25,146 bases of DNA from Deltaproteobacteria bacterium UBA5329 (GTDB lineage: Bacteria > Desulfobacterota > Syntrophorhabdia > Syntrophorhabdales > Syntrophorhabdaceae): assembly GCA_002408185.1 (NCBI GenBank), contig DHQV01000069.1, forward strand, positions 964 through 26,109, given 5' to 3'. Below are positions 10,101 to 15,826 of the stretch, piece after piece. A program made the position numbers and the translations under genes. The stretch's first letter is position 1; each line of letters begins with the position of its first letter. Under the pieces are notes generated by a model. That model was not told the DNA's origin. It did no database searches and saw only the letters and a list, made by a program, of their open reading frames with translations.

Positions 10101-10923
10101 TCAGGTACTCTCGGATTTTCACCTGTTGGTCAGCGGTCTTCTTGAGCAGGCGCCCGGCCACCACGAACTTGACGTCTTTACGGGCGATGAGGATTTGCTC
10201 GAAGCGATCCTTCACCCGGCGGATACTGTCGGCTACGAAGGAGAAGCGAGGGCTGTCGAAAATGGCTTCCTGGACACCGGCGATGAAGCGGAACCGCAGG
10301 TCCTTGCAGACCTCGCCGATCTCGCGCAGGAAGTTGAGATCGAGGATGAGTTCCTGGTCCTTGCGGCTACGTAGGTAATCAAGCAACTCGTCCACCACCA
10401 ACAGCAGTCCGTGGTCGGGATACTCTTGGTGGAAAGCGGTCATCATCTCTTCGAAAGAGCACTTGTTGTTGGATACTTTGTCTGCGGGCGGAAAGGAGTA
10501 AGACACGCCCATCGCGGCCAGGTGCTCCTCCAGTTCGGCCACGAGGATGTCGCGTAAAGACATGGTAGTTGCACCGATCTCAGTTCGGACCACCTTGAAG
10601 CGACCGCTGATCTTGCCCATAGCGCTGGCCACGCTCTTGTCGTTCAGATGCTCCGCGAGATCGCCGTTTTCAGCCAGAACCGAGATCACGGACATGAGGT
10701 GCGACTTACCGGTGCCATAGTTGCCAACGACCAGCAACCCCTTGTTGTCCATGGGCTGGTCGAACTGAAGCTGAGCAACGACCAGACCGACCAGTTTCTC
10801 GGCCATCTCCGTGGAAATCACATAGGTCTGAACAAGGTGCCGGGCAGTAGCGGTCTGGTCGGCGTCCCGTAGTTGCACTACCGACTCAATAGGCTCGAAC
10901 TGAATCAGGTCTCCGTATCTCAT
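7195..10923 (-). CDS. brxC: BREX type 3 large ATPase BrxC (DUF6079 family)
   Basis: This is a very large P-loop ATPase of 1242 residues. It has Walker A GNYGTGKSH at residues 67-75, Walker B LLLVVDEL at 173-180 and, in the last quarter, a CPHC knuckle in a short zinc-like segment followed by a proline/alanine linker. Size, N-terminal P-loop and position between brxF and pglXI match BrxC/PglY of type 3 BREX (DUF6079). In BREX this protein is thought to assemble with the methyltransferase and PglZ; the exact mechanism is not known. I place the start at ATG 10921-10923 (MRYGDLIQFEP), preceded by AGGGGAAGAG; an in-frame TTG 14 codons earlier gives an arginine-rich, unlikely extension. There is a 34-base gap after brxF. 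The frame is intact over 3.7 kb and rather GC-rich (35 of 60 bases counted at 8041-8100). Confidence 0.91.
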   Translation of the reverse strand: MRYGDLIQFEPIESVVQLRDADQTATARHLVQTYVISTEMAEKLVGLVVAQLQFDQPMDNKGLLVVGNYGTGKSHLMSVISVLAENGDLAEHLNDKSVASAMGKISGRFKVVRTEIGATTMSLRDILVAELEEHLAAMGVSYSFPPADKVSNNKCSFEEMMTAFHQEYPDHGLLLVVDELLDYLRSRKDQELILDLNFLREIGEVCKDLRFRFIAGVQEAIFDSPRFSFVADSIRRVKDRFEQILIARKDVKFVVAGRLLKKTADQQVKIREYLTPFAKFYGRMNERMDEFVRLFPVHPDYIDTFERITAVEKREVLKTLSLAMKKLLGQDVPDDRPGVIAYDDYWTTLRENPSFRAVPDIKAVIDCSQVLESRIQQAFTRPAYKPMALKLIHALSVHRLTTGDIYATLGATAEELRDGLCLFQPGIEELGGDPADDLLSQVETVLREIHKTVSGQFISSNPDNRQFYLDLKKNDDFDALIEKRAESLDSSQLDRYYYEALRRVMECTDQTYVTGYKIWQHELEWLERKAARQGYLFFGAPNERSTAVPPRDFYIYFIQPFDTPHFKDEKKPDELFLRLANTDEEFRTALSNYAAALDLASTASGHAKSTYESKVSNFLRHLVQWLQKNMTTAFEVTYQGRSKSLTEWAKGKSIRELSGIGSYERINFRDLVNTIAGICLGTKFQDQAPEYPFFSVLITGANRAQAAQDALRAIAGQSHTKQATAVLDALELLDGERLDPYRSKYAKQILGVAKIKGHGQVVNRSELIQDILGVEYLAPQSLRLEPEWAVVVLASLVYAGEVVLSIPGKKFDATGLPQLAGTGIDELAQFKHIERPKDWNLPALKALFELLGLTPGMAQLVTQGTDEPVQELQKAVTATVEKLVLVQQSLQTGLFFWGRGLLTDDEVKKAHTKLDETKTFLESLQAYTTTGKLKNFRHDASEVTAHRDGLSSLAEIKSLEELVVDLGSTASYLSTAEAILSTGHEWIDKMKTVRDEVLAQIGDPAKRSAATFRQQTQRKLGDLKKAYLLAYLSMHAKARLGVNEDRRKAQLMGDERLKDLQKLSTIDLMPRQHLSDFQNRLAGLKSCFALTEQELEASPVCPHCSFKPGAEPPAAPAATMLDALDGELDKLVENWTQTLLANLEDPTTKGTLSLLKPEPRKLVDGFIKKRTLPEDLDQDFIHALQEVLSGLTKVSVKIADLRDALLSGGSPATPVEMRKRFEEYLDGLTKGKEPSKVRIILE

Positions 10924-10957
10924 CGCGTCTCTTCCCCTGCCCTTTCGTTCCGTGTCT

Positions 10958-11434
10958 TCATGCAATAGCCTCCGGGCTCACTACCAGCAGATCTCGTACT
11001 GGATATCGTCTATATTCGGGATGGTCCGGTGTTGCATAAACCATATTCTCGCCCTCAGTGCAGCCGCTCCAGGCCACAACCACCGTTTTATTCCGGGAAA
11101 GCCCCTGTAGAAGCCGAAGCGGGTCCTGCTTGAGTGAGGCATCGAAGAGCACCTCGACGTTGTCCAGCAAAACCACTTCGGCTGAGGATGCGTCCAAGAT
11201 CTCTGAGAGGAGACGGGACAACTGCAATGCCCGCTGGCGCTCGGTGAGGTCGAGCATGCGCCGAGAAAGCTCAAGATTGACATTGACCAGCGGAGACGAC
11301 GTGCGCGTATGAACATCCTGCAGCGCAGCGGTTTTGCCCGCACCGGCTGGTCCAACGAGCACGACTAGGCGGTGGTACAATTCAGAGGCTCCTTCAATCT
11401 TCTCGATAATTTCGTCCACAAGCGGTTTGAACAT
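10958..11434 (-). CDS. brxF: BREX type 3 small P-loop protein BrxF
   Basis: This is a 158-residue ATP-binding protein with Walker A VGPAGAGKTAAL around 27-38 and Walker B EVVLLDNVEVL at 86-96, the expected length and place for BrxF, the first gene of type 3 BREX. The ATG at 11432-11434 (MFKPLVDEIIEKIEG) is chosen over an earlier in-frame codon because it follows GGGGGCAGG and because the upstream residues are a basic, low-complexity stretch. It is followed at 34 bases by brxC and heads the minus-strand operon. BrxF presence is what separates type 3 from type 1 BREX here. A short open frame ends exactly on its start codon. Function beyond nucleotide binding is not established. Confidence 0.88.
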   Translation of the reverse strand: MFKPLVDEIIEKIEGASELYHRLVVLVGPAGAGKTAALQDVHTRTSSPLVNVNLELSRRMLDLTERQRALQLSRLLSEILDASSAEVVLLDNVEVLFDASLKQDPLRLLQGLSRNKTVVVAWSGCTEGENMVYATPDHPEYRRYPVRDLLVVSPEAIA

Positions 11435-11544
11435 TATGACCTGCCCCCGCCCTGTTGGTTTTGTGGCGCAAGGTTGGCGGTTCTTTCTCGGGGAATCTTC
11501 TTCGCGCAATACCTACGCGTGTAGAAAATGCCGTGGTGTTTCAT
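11434..11544 (-). CDS. Possible 36-residue leader peptide upstream of brxF
   Basis: This short frame starts with ATG at 11542-11544, six bases after a purine-rich AGGGGG, and ends with a TAA whose last A is the first base of the brxF start codon (TAATG). The peptide is basic and polar (MKHHGIFYTRRYCAKKIPRE at its start), with no membrane segment. The stop-start overlap would couple its translation to brxF. It may be a real small protein, a regulatory leader, or chance. No homologue is known to me. Confidence 0.3.
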   Translation of the reverse strand: MKHHGIFYTRRYCAKKIPRERTANLAPQNQQGGGRS

Positions 11545-11992
11545 TGAGACCCCCTAAACCCCCTGTGAAGGCTCAGATGCTTATCCTACGCCGAAATGAC
11601 TGAAGAGCTTTCGTTATATCGTACACAAAATGTTCATGAATTTCATGCTTATTATCATATAAAGAGGTGACAACAGGGTGTCCGCTTCCTTGTCTTTGTT
11701 AAGACAAAGCGCTATATCGATGTTGTTATGTATGAAAAAGGGGCAAAAAACACTGCTTATAAGGTTAATGAGACGCCAGAAGCGATGTTTTTGCAGATAG
11801 TATTGCCTGCATTATTATGGTAAGCAGCTATCCGGTTCGTCTTCCTGTAAGACCTGATATGATAAGCTTTCACCGAGATTTGGATATACCGGCAGGCAGG
11901 TTTCAAAGGGGCTCTTTTAAGGTAATACCCTCATGCATATCCTTACGTGCGTGAGACCGCACGACAGATTTTTACAGAAAGTGGTTGACAAG
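11545..11992. other. Divergent intergenic region between the BREX operon and the integrative-element core
   Basis: This AT-rich stretch of about 450 bases separates the leftward BREX operon from the rightward element genes and must hold the BREX promoter, though I cannot choose one -35/-10 pair with confidence. It contains a perfect 7-base inverted repeat TTGTCTT-tgtt-AAGACAA at 11690-11707, the palindrome TTCATGAA near 11634-11641, and a small plus-strand frame at 11728-11823 (31 residues, MYEKGAKNTAYKVNETPEAM and onwards) that has a protein-like look but no clear ribosome site. I see no tRNA fragment or attachment-site repeat here. Confidence 0.45.
11690..11707. repeat. Perfect 7-base inverted repeat in the divergent intergenic region
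   Basis: TTGTCTT, a 4-base loop (tgtt), then AAGACAA. It lacks a following T-run, so it is not a standard intrinsic terminator; it could be an operator or a small RNA hairpin. It lies about 255 bases upstream of brxF. Confidence 0.5.
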
Positions 11993-12014
11993 AGTAACAT
12001 AGACTTGTTACTAT
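11985..12014 (+). promoter_or_regulatory. Promoter of the helix-turn-helix gene, overlapped by a palindromic operator
   Basis: A perfect -35 TTGACA (11985-11990) is followed after 18 bases by TACTAT (12009-12014). The 20-base inverted repeat AGTAACATAGACTTGTTACT (11993-12012, 7-base arms) fills the spacer and enters the -10 box, as expected for a repressor site. Transcription would begin within a few bases of the ATG at 12020, so the message would be leaderless or nearly so. Confidence 0.6.
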
Positions 12015-12019
12015 GGGCT

Positions 12020-12859
12020 ATGGAAAATCAAATTCATACCAACTACAAACCGGACCGCAAAGAGACCCTGGGCGCTACACTCATAGGGGAGTTTGTCGAA
12101 CGAAAGACGGCCTCATATATCGAGCCAGAAAGAAAAGGAACGGCCAAGGGAGACGAGATAGGTTTATCTCAGAGAAAATATGAAGCAAGTTTATGGAATA
12201 TCACAAGCCTCAAGCTCAGGATATTGGCAATCCTCTTGGGCATTTCCCACGGCCTTCTTCGCAAATGGAGGACGGAAGAGAAATTTAAGAAAATGATCAA
12301 ACAGCATTGCAGAGAGTTTGCCGAATATTTTTGTAACTTTATAGAAGAACTTGTAGCCAAGGAACTTGAATTCGGGAAAACCGGTAGACCGAGCGATCAG
12401 GAATATAACACGTATTTACTTGAGTGTGAACGCAGAGTGGAAAACGGAGATATGTATGGATCCCAATTGTGTGAAAACATCCGTAAGATACTGGAAATCA
12501 GAATTGACGGAATAGAAAAGCGTAAAAAGCATGGCGATACAAATCCCGGCGACGAAATCTACATGGATATGGTCGAGCGTGTGCTCACGTGGAGCAAGAT
12601 TGATCTGGGCTCAAGCATTCCCAGGGTAAATCAAATCCTCGACCGGATAAAGATACAAGAAAGGGAATATGTATTGTCCGTCGCAGAACAGTATATGCCT
12701 TTATACAAGCACCAGGACCCTATAGCGTTATTCAAGAAAGTGGTGACAGGCGAACACCTATCTGACGAAGAAAGGCAAGACGCAATTCGGATGCTTGAGA
12801 TACAGCTTCTGCTATTGAAGCATCATGGTCGTATTTACGCGGTAGTAAAAGAAGAATAA
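12020..12859 (+). CDS. Helix-turn-helix DNA-binding protein of the integrative element
   Basis: This 279-residue protein (counted from MENQIHTNYKPDRKE) is basic and mostly helical. Its clearest element is a helix-turn-helix-like stretch near residues 65-87, LKLRILAILLGISHGLLRKW, where a short helix, turn GIS and recognition helix can be read. The rest is charged and coiled, with no enzyme motif. An open frame extends 29 codons upstream to 11933, but the promoter and palindrome lie inside that extension, so the internal ATG at 12020 is preferred; no ribosome site precedes it. The same type of palindrome recurs directly downstream, before the primase remnant, which suggests that this protein (or the XRE protein) regulates both itself and the replication genes. 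Autoregulation and function are inference; the family is not one I can name. Confidence 0.72.
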   Translation: MENQIHTNYKPDRKETLGATLIGEFVERKTASYIEPERKGTAKGDEIGLSQRKYEASLWNITSLKLRILAILLGISHGLLRKWRTEEKFKKMIKQHCREFAEYFCNFIEELVAKELEFGKTGRPSDQEYNTYLLECERRVENGDMYGSQLCENIRKILEIRIDGIEKRKKHGDTNPGDEIYMDMVERVLTWSKIDLGSSIPRVNQILDRIKIQEREYVLSVAEQYMPLYKHQDPIALFKKVVTGEHLSDEERQDAIRMLEIQLLLLKHHGRIYAVVKEE

Positions 12860-12876
12860 AATTTTTTGATTACATG

Positions 12877-12896
12877 GGTAACATATAGTAGTTACC
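12877..12896. promoter_or_regulatory. Second copy of the 20-base palindromic operator
   Basis: GGTAACATATAGTAGTTACC is a 20-base inverted repeat with 6-base arms. It shares GTAACATA at the left and GTTAC at the right with the copy at 11993-12012, with identical total length and half-site spacing. It lies in the 58-base gap between the helix-turn-helix gene and the primase remnant, just upstream of AAGGAG (12903-12908), so it probably controls the replication genes. Confidence 0.6.
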
Positions 12897-12917
12897 GTTG
12901 TTAAGGAGAAGTGTTTA

Positions 12918-13172
12918 ATGAATTCGTGTAATGAACCATCAATTGAAGCTGCAAGCCTTAAGCGTACCTTTTTCGAAAAGGATATCTTCGAAACGCTTAT
13001 CCATCCCGGAGAGGTCGTTGAAATACGCGGCATACAGGGTCGGGGCATATCTGGAAACCATATGGAACTACTGCACGAAAACGAGATCCAATACCGGGAA
13101 CGAACACCGGAAGCGAGACCGCACAGGGTAAGTTTTATCGAGGACTTGGGAGATGGGAATGATATCGGCTGA
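12918..13172 (+). pseudogene. N-terminal remnant of a primase-polymerase, frameshifted from the downstream helicase
   Basis: This 84-residue frame has a good ribosome site (AAGGAG, 9 bases before ATG). Residues 23-43 (IFETLIHPGEVVEIRGI and following) resemble the N-terminal start of primase-polymerase proteins from mobile elements, and residues 61-75 (ERTPEARPHRVSFIE) resemble the end of that domain. The catalytic core expected between them, about 150-200 residues, is absent. The frame overlaps the next gene by 20 bases in a different frame; dropping one G at about 13155-13157 would continue it as EDLGDGMISAEDMEM into the helicase frame. I read it as an internally deleted and frameshifted primase part of a once longer primase-helicase. 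Family recognition is from memory of similar proteins and is moderate; it could still be a short expressed protein that couples translation of the next gene. Confidence 0.5.
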
Positions 13173-14664
13173 AGATATGGAAATGGCACACGGCAAAATT
13201 GGCAGGAGCTTACCGACTGCAGCGCCGACAGCGATGACTGAAAAGTTCGACGTGGCCGGATACCTGGGCCACTACGGGATCCCTTACAAAATAAAACAGG
13301 CCGGTACATCAACCTTGTATGTACTCGATCGGTGTGTTTTTGACTCGGGGCACGGACTGGGAGAAGCAAATATTGGGCAAACTGCCGATGGTAAGGTCTT
13401 CTATCTGTGCTTTCATGACTCATGTCAAGGCCGGACCTGGAAAGACGCAACGGAACAGATCAGCGGGAAGGACAAGCTCGATAGGTTCGTACTGCGTCTC
13501 AAACGGCCAGACGATTATGTTCAGATTGACTTGCCGACAAAGTCCGGGGATATTCTACCCTTGCTGTTCAAATGGAATGATATCGCCTCAATGGATATTA
13601 AAACTGAATGGTTGCTTGAAAAGCTCATTCCCAAAGGAGCCATCACCCTTTTCTTCTGTCCCGGCGGCGGCGGTAAAACGTGGCTCATGATGCAGGTCGG
13701 GAGGGCCGTCGCTGCCGGCGAATTATTTGCGAATCTTCGCACCCTTCAGGTTCCGGTTTACTTCACTGATTTCGAAAATCCTCTATCGGTGGTGAAAAAA
13801 CGATGTGAGATGATAGGGCCGGCCACGGATTTTTATTACTGGAGCCCGGCGTGTGAGGTGGAACCGCCGAAGCTCGATAGCGAGAACTGGATCCTTTACA
13901 AGGAACTCCCACCCGGTCTGTTAATATTCGACACCTTGAGGGCCTCTCACAACGGGGATGAGAATAGTTCCAAGGATATGGCGCTGGTCCTGTCCAGGTT
14001 AAAAGAATTGCGCGATATGGGATTTACCATTGTCGTGTTGCACCACACGCCGAAAGGGAATGGCGGAACGTATAAAGGTAGTACCGCCATCTTGGACCTG
14101 GCCGATCATATTCTTTCATTGGAACGCCAGGGCAAAAAACAGGATGAAGAGTTTAACACCGATTCTGTTTTCAAATTCGGTTGTCGAATGAAAACCCGAT
14201 TTGAACCCCATGAGATTTTTCTTTCCTTCGATCCGAAACATGGATTTTCGTCGAAAGAAGATCCCGATATAGCAACGATGATGATGATACAGGACATCCT
14301 TATGAAGAAAGGTCCCCGCAACCAGACGGATTTCCTGGGGGTTCTTAAGGACAACCTTGGAATGAATAAGAACGAAGCGCTAAAGCTGCTGAAAAACGGC
14401 GCCGGTACCTTCTGGGGGACAGAACGTGGACCCAAGAATTCTATTCAATATTCCAGTTTGCCTTCCAGTTTTCCTGTTGTTCCACCCTATAAAGGGGTGG
14501 AAAACAGGAAAACAGAATCTGGCGGTGCTGTTGAGGATGGAAGACACGATGATACGAATAGCACGGAAACCTTTGATACTCAAGAGTTTGCCAGTTTTCC
14601 GGAAGGCGACGGGAAAACAGCAAAACAGGATGACGATGCTTTCGTCCATGAGGGCCGATCATGA
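13159..14664 (+). CDS. RepA-like AAA ATPase / replicative helicase of the integrative element
   Basis: This protein of about 501 residues is the helicase-ATPase half of a mobile-element primase-helicase. Numbering from the ATG at 13153, a zinc-binding-like segment CVFDSGHG...YLCFHDSCQGRTW (C61, H67, C86, H88, C91) precedes a RepA/AAA_25-type ATPase with Walker A FCPGGGGKTW (168-177), Walker B LLIFDTLRA (256-264) and the conserved VLHHTPKGNGG (295-305). The C-terminal 100 residues are polar and repetitive. GGGAG at 13148-13152 lies 6 bases before the ATG at 13159, which is therefore preferred to 13153. Likely role: ATP-driven unwinding at the element's replication origin. Translation may be coupled to the overlapping primase remnant. 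AT-rich codon use matches the rest of the element core, not the BREX genes. Confidence 0.82.
   Translation: MISAEDMEMAHGKIGRSLPTAAPTAMTEKFDVAGYLGHYGIPYKIKQAGTSTLYVLDRCVFDSGHGLGEANIGQTADGKVFYLCFHDSCQGRTWKDATEQISGKDKLDRFVLRLKRPDDYVQIDLPTKSGDILPLLFKWNDIASMDIKTEWLLEKLIPKGAITLFFCPGGGGKTWLMMQVGRAVAAGELFANLRTLQVPVYFTDFENPLSVVKKRCEMIGPATDFYYWSPACEVEPPKLDSENWILYKELPPGLLIFDTLRASHNGDENSSKDMALVLSRLKELRDMGFTIVVLHHTPKGNGGTYKGSTAILDLADHILSLERQGKKQDEEFNTDSVFKFGCRMKTRFEPHEIFLSFDPKHGFSSKEDPDIATMMMIQDILMKKGPRNQTDFLGVLKDNLGMNKNEALKLLKNGAGTFWGTERGPKNSIQYSSLPSSFPVVPPYKGVENRKTESGGAVEDGRHDDTNSTETFDTQEFASFPEGDGKTAKQDDDAFVHEGRS
14468..14513. repeat. Long inverted repeat inside the 3' end of the helicase gene
   Basis: The left arm at 14468-14487 (GTTTTCCTGTTGTTCCACCC) pairs with the right arm at 14495-14513 (GGGTGGAAAACAGGAAAAC) across a 7-base loop, with one bulged base. 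The arm motif AGTTTTCC/GGAAAAC recurs near 14590-14620. It falls in the low-complexity C-terminal coding region. It could act as an RNA hairpin that limits readthrough into downstream genes, or be a by-product of a repetitive protein tail. Confidence 0.6.
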
Positions 14665-14756
14665 AATACCCGAAGGGAATTACAATGGGCAACAGATCGC
14701 CCCCGGTGAACTGCCTGAAGAGAAGAAAGGCTATTTCGACCATGGGGACACAGTAA
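14661..14756 (+). CDS. Possible 31-residue peptide overlapping the helicase stop
   Basis: The ATG overlaps the helicase TGA (ATGA) and GAGGG lies 6 bases upstream, as in a coupled gene. The product (MKYPKGITMGNRSPPVNCLK then a short basic tail) has no recognisable domain. A competing frame from ATG 14648 to 14794 encodes 48 polar residues (MRADHEIPEGNYNGQQ and on). Only one of the two, or neither, is likely real. Confidence 0.25.
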   Translation: MKYPKGITMGNRSPPVNCLKRRKAISTMGTQ

Positions 14757-14796
14757 GAGCACAAAGACCAATACCAAAAATCAAGGAGATATAACA

Positions 14797-15012
14797 TTGG
14801 CCAGACTTCAAATAGTAAAAAAACACGGAAGAAGAGCAAAAGGCAGAACAGAACGCATCAAATACCTGGAGGGCCAGCCCCTTACTCGTGATCAAGCAAT
14901 AAAGGCTCATTGCTATGACTGCACTGGTTGGTACACCGACGGTGCCCGGGATTGCGGCAGCAAGACCTGTTCCCTGTATGGGTATCACCCTTATAGGAAA
15001 GGAGTGAAATGA
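14797..15012 (+). CDS. Small cysteine-rich (zinc-knuckle-like) protein of the element
   Basis: This 71-residue protein starts at TTG, with AAGGAG (14783-14788) 8 bases upstream; no ATG suits the frame. The first 25 residues are very basic (HGRRAKGRTER). The second half carries IKAHCYDCTGWYTDGARDCG, then KTCSLYGYHPYRKG: four cysteines in the pattern CxxC-x9-C-x4-C followed by a PYR motif. This layout recurs in small proteins of phages and integrated elements next to primase or integrase genes, and looks like a compact zinc-binding fold. Its molecular role is unknown to me. It is the last gene of the replication cluster; the next 300 bases hold no clear gene. Confidence 0.75.
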   Translation: MARLQIVKKHGRRAKGRTERIKYLEGQPLTRDQAIKAHCYDCTGWYTDGARDCGSKTCSLYGYHPYRKGVK

Positions 15013-15314
15013 TCCCGTTAAATGTTCCCAGAGGGTCTGTACAGAGCCCGTTGGGAATTTTCCAGATGGGGTCGGTCTATCTACCCTCTTGGGGAAGGAA
15101 GGTTCTCTAAACCCCATGAAAACAGTGCTTGAGCCATCCGATATTGAAGCGATAGCAAACCAGGTTTGCGGTGACAGGAACCGGGTAAGGGCAAGATAAT
15201 CACCAAGCGGACATAATTCAGACATACATCTTTTTAAACGCAGGAATGGCAAGGGTTTACAGGGCAACATTGGATAGTGTATCCAGCGCGGGTATAAGGC
15301 AGACATAAAAACAG
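15013..15314. other. Intergenic region with hairpin, gene remnant and promoter-like site
   Basis: No convincing gene is seen. An imperfect hairpin occupies 15025-15057: TTCCCA and TGGGAA enclose the perfect palindrome TCTGTACAGA (15036-15045); a short T-run follows, so a weak terminator is possible. A 27-residue frame at 15116-15199 (MKTVLEPSDIEAIANQVCGD and on) resembles the beginning of small element proteins and may be a decayed gene. The right end holds a promoter-like site before the excisionase gene. Confidence 0.45.
15270..15298 (+). promoter_or_regulatory. Candidate promoter and palindrome upstream of the excisionase gene
   Basis: TTGGAT (15270-15275) and TATAAG (15293-15298) are 17 bases apart. 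The -35 match is poor, but the inverted repeat TGGATA-gtg-TATCCA (15271-15285) starts on it, a usual repressor placement. The TGGAT half-site also appears three times at the XRE gene promoter. Confidence 0.4.
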
Positions 15315-15554
15315 ATGAACAGAGCAGAACAGATAGAGGGGTATAAAAGGGCAAGAAAAAGTCCGAAGGGGCCAAAAAAACGGCTCTATAGTATCCCTGA
15401 GGCAGCCTTCTATCTTGGCCGCACCGTCGATGCCTTACGAGAAATGATATGGGCCGGGAAAATTCCTTGTGTCAAAGACGGGCGACGTGTGCTGATTGAT
15501 ATAATGGATATGGATGATTTCATTGAAAGAAATAAGATGCGCTTCACTTATTAA
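15315..15554 (+). CDS. Excisionase-like helix-turn-helix protein
   Basis: This 79-residue basic protein has the MerR-like/excisionase winged-helix pattern: LYSIPEAAFYLGRTVDALREMIWAGKIP, then a basic hairpin KDGRRVLIDIMDMDDFIER. This is the common 'DNA-binding protein, excisionase family' architecture (HTH_17). The N-terminal 23 residues are a lysine/arginine-rich tail. It probably binds the attachment site and directs the nearby integrase towards excision, or regulates the integrase promoter. No good ribosome site precedes the ATG, and the predicted transcript leader is only about 10 bases. It lies 44 bases before the XRE gene and 264 bases before the integrase gene. Confidence 0.8.
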   Translation: MNRAEQIEGYKRARKSPKGPKKRLYSIPEAAFYLGRTVDALREMIWAGKIPCVKDGRRVLIDIMDMDDFIERNKMRFTY

Positions 15555-15562
15555 AATCCCGA

Positions 15563-15600
15563 TTGACTAATCCAATGGATTACATTAAAATGGATTTAAT
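15563..15600 (+). promoter_or_regulatory. Promoter of the XRE repressor gene with two palindromes
   Basis: TTGACT (15563-15568) and TAAAAT (15586-15591) are separated by 17 bases. The perfect 13-base inverted repeat AATCCA-A-TGGATT (15569-15581) fills the spacer, and a second one, ATTAAA-atgga-TTTAAT (15584-15600), covers the -10 box and start site. The layout suggests repression of the gene by its own product. Transcription would start next to the ATG at 15599. Confidence 0.55.
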
Positions 15601-15826
15601 GACATCTGATGACCTCAAAAAATGGCGTGAAACATTTGGCTATACCCAGGCTTCACTCGCCAAAGCCTTAGCCGTTATACCCATCACGGTGAGTCGATGG
15701 GAAAGAGGGACAAGAGAAATACCATCCTTCCTGCATCTTGCCCTTGAGACGTTGGAACGTAAAGGAGGAGAAAAGGAACCAAGGGACATGAAAACAAAAA
15801 TGAAAGGAGGAAAAGACCATGGGTAG
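15599..15826 (+). CDS. XRE/Cro-type repressor of the integrative element
   Basis: This 75-residue protein is a single helix-turn-helix domain: MTSDDLKKWRETFGYTQASL, then AKALAVIPITVSRWERGTRE, the classic lambda-repressor/XRE pattern with the SRWERG recognition helix end. The ATG at 15599 is chosen because the XRE family normally starts right at this point and because a promoter lies immediately upstream; in-frame ATGs at 15575 and 15590 and a TTG at 15563 lie within that promoter. The last 20 residues are lysine-rich. The stop overlaps the integrase start by 8 bases, so the two are co-translated. It probably represses its own promoter and perhaps the excisionase and replication promoters. Confidence 0.8.
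   Translation: MTSDDLKKWRETFGYTQASLAKALAVIPITVSRWERGTREIPSFLHLALETLERKGGEKEPRDMKTKMKGGKDHG

Noticed and set aside
11545..11690. Candidate -35/-10 pairs for the BREX promoter on the minus strand (for example TTCATG with TATAAC)
   Set aside because: Matches are weak and several alternatives exist; none can be preferred by eye.
11728..11823. 31-residue plus-strand frame starting MYEKGAKNTAYKV
   Set aside because: Looks protein-like but lacks a ribosome site and is short; kept only as a note in the intergenic entry.
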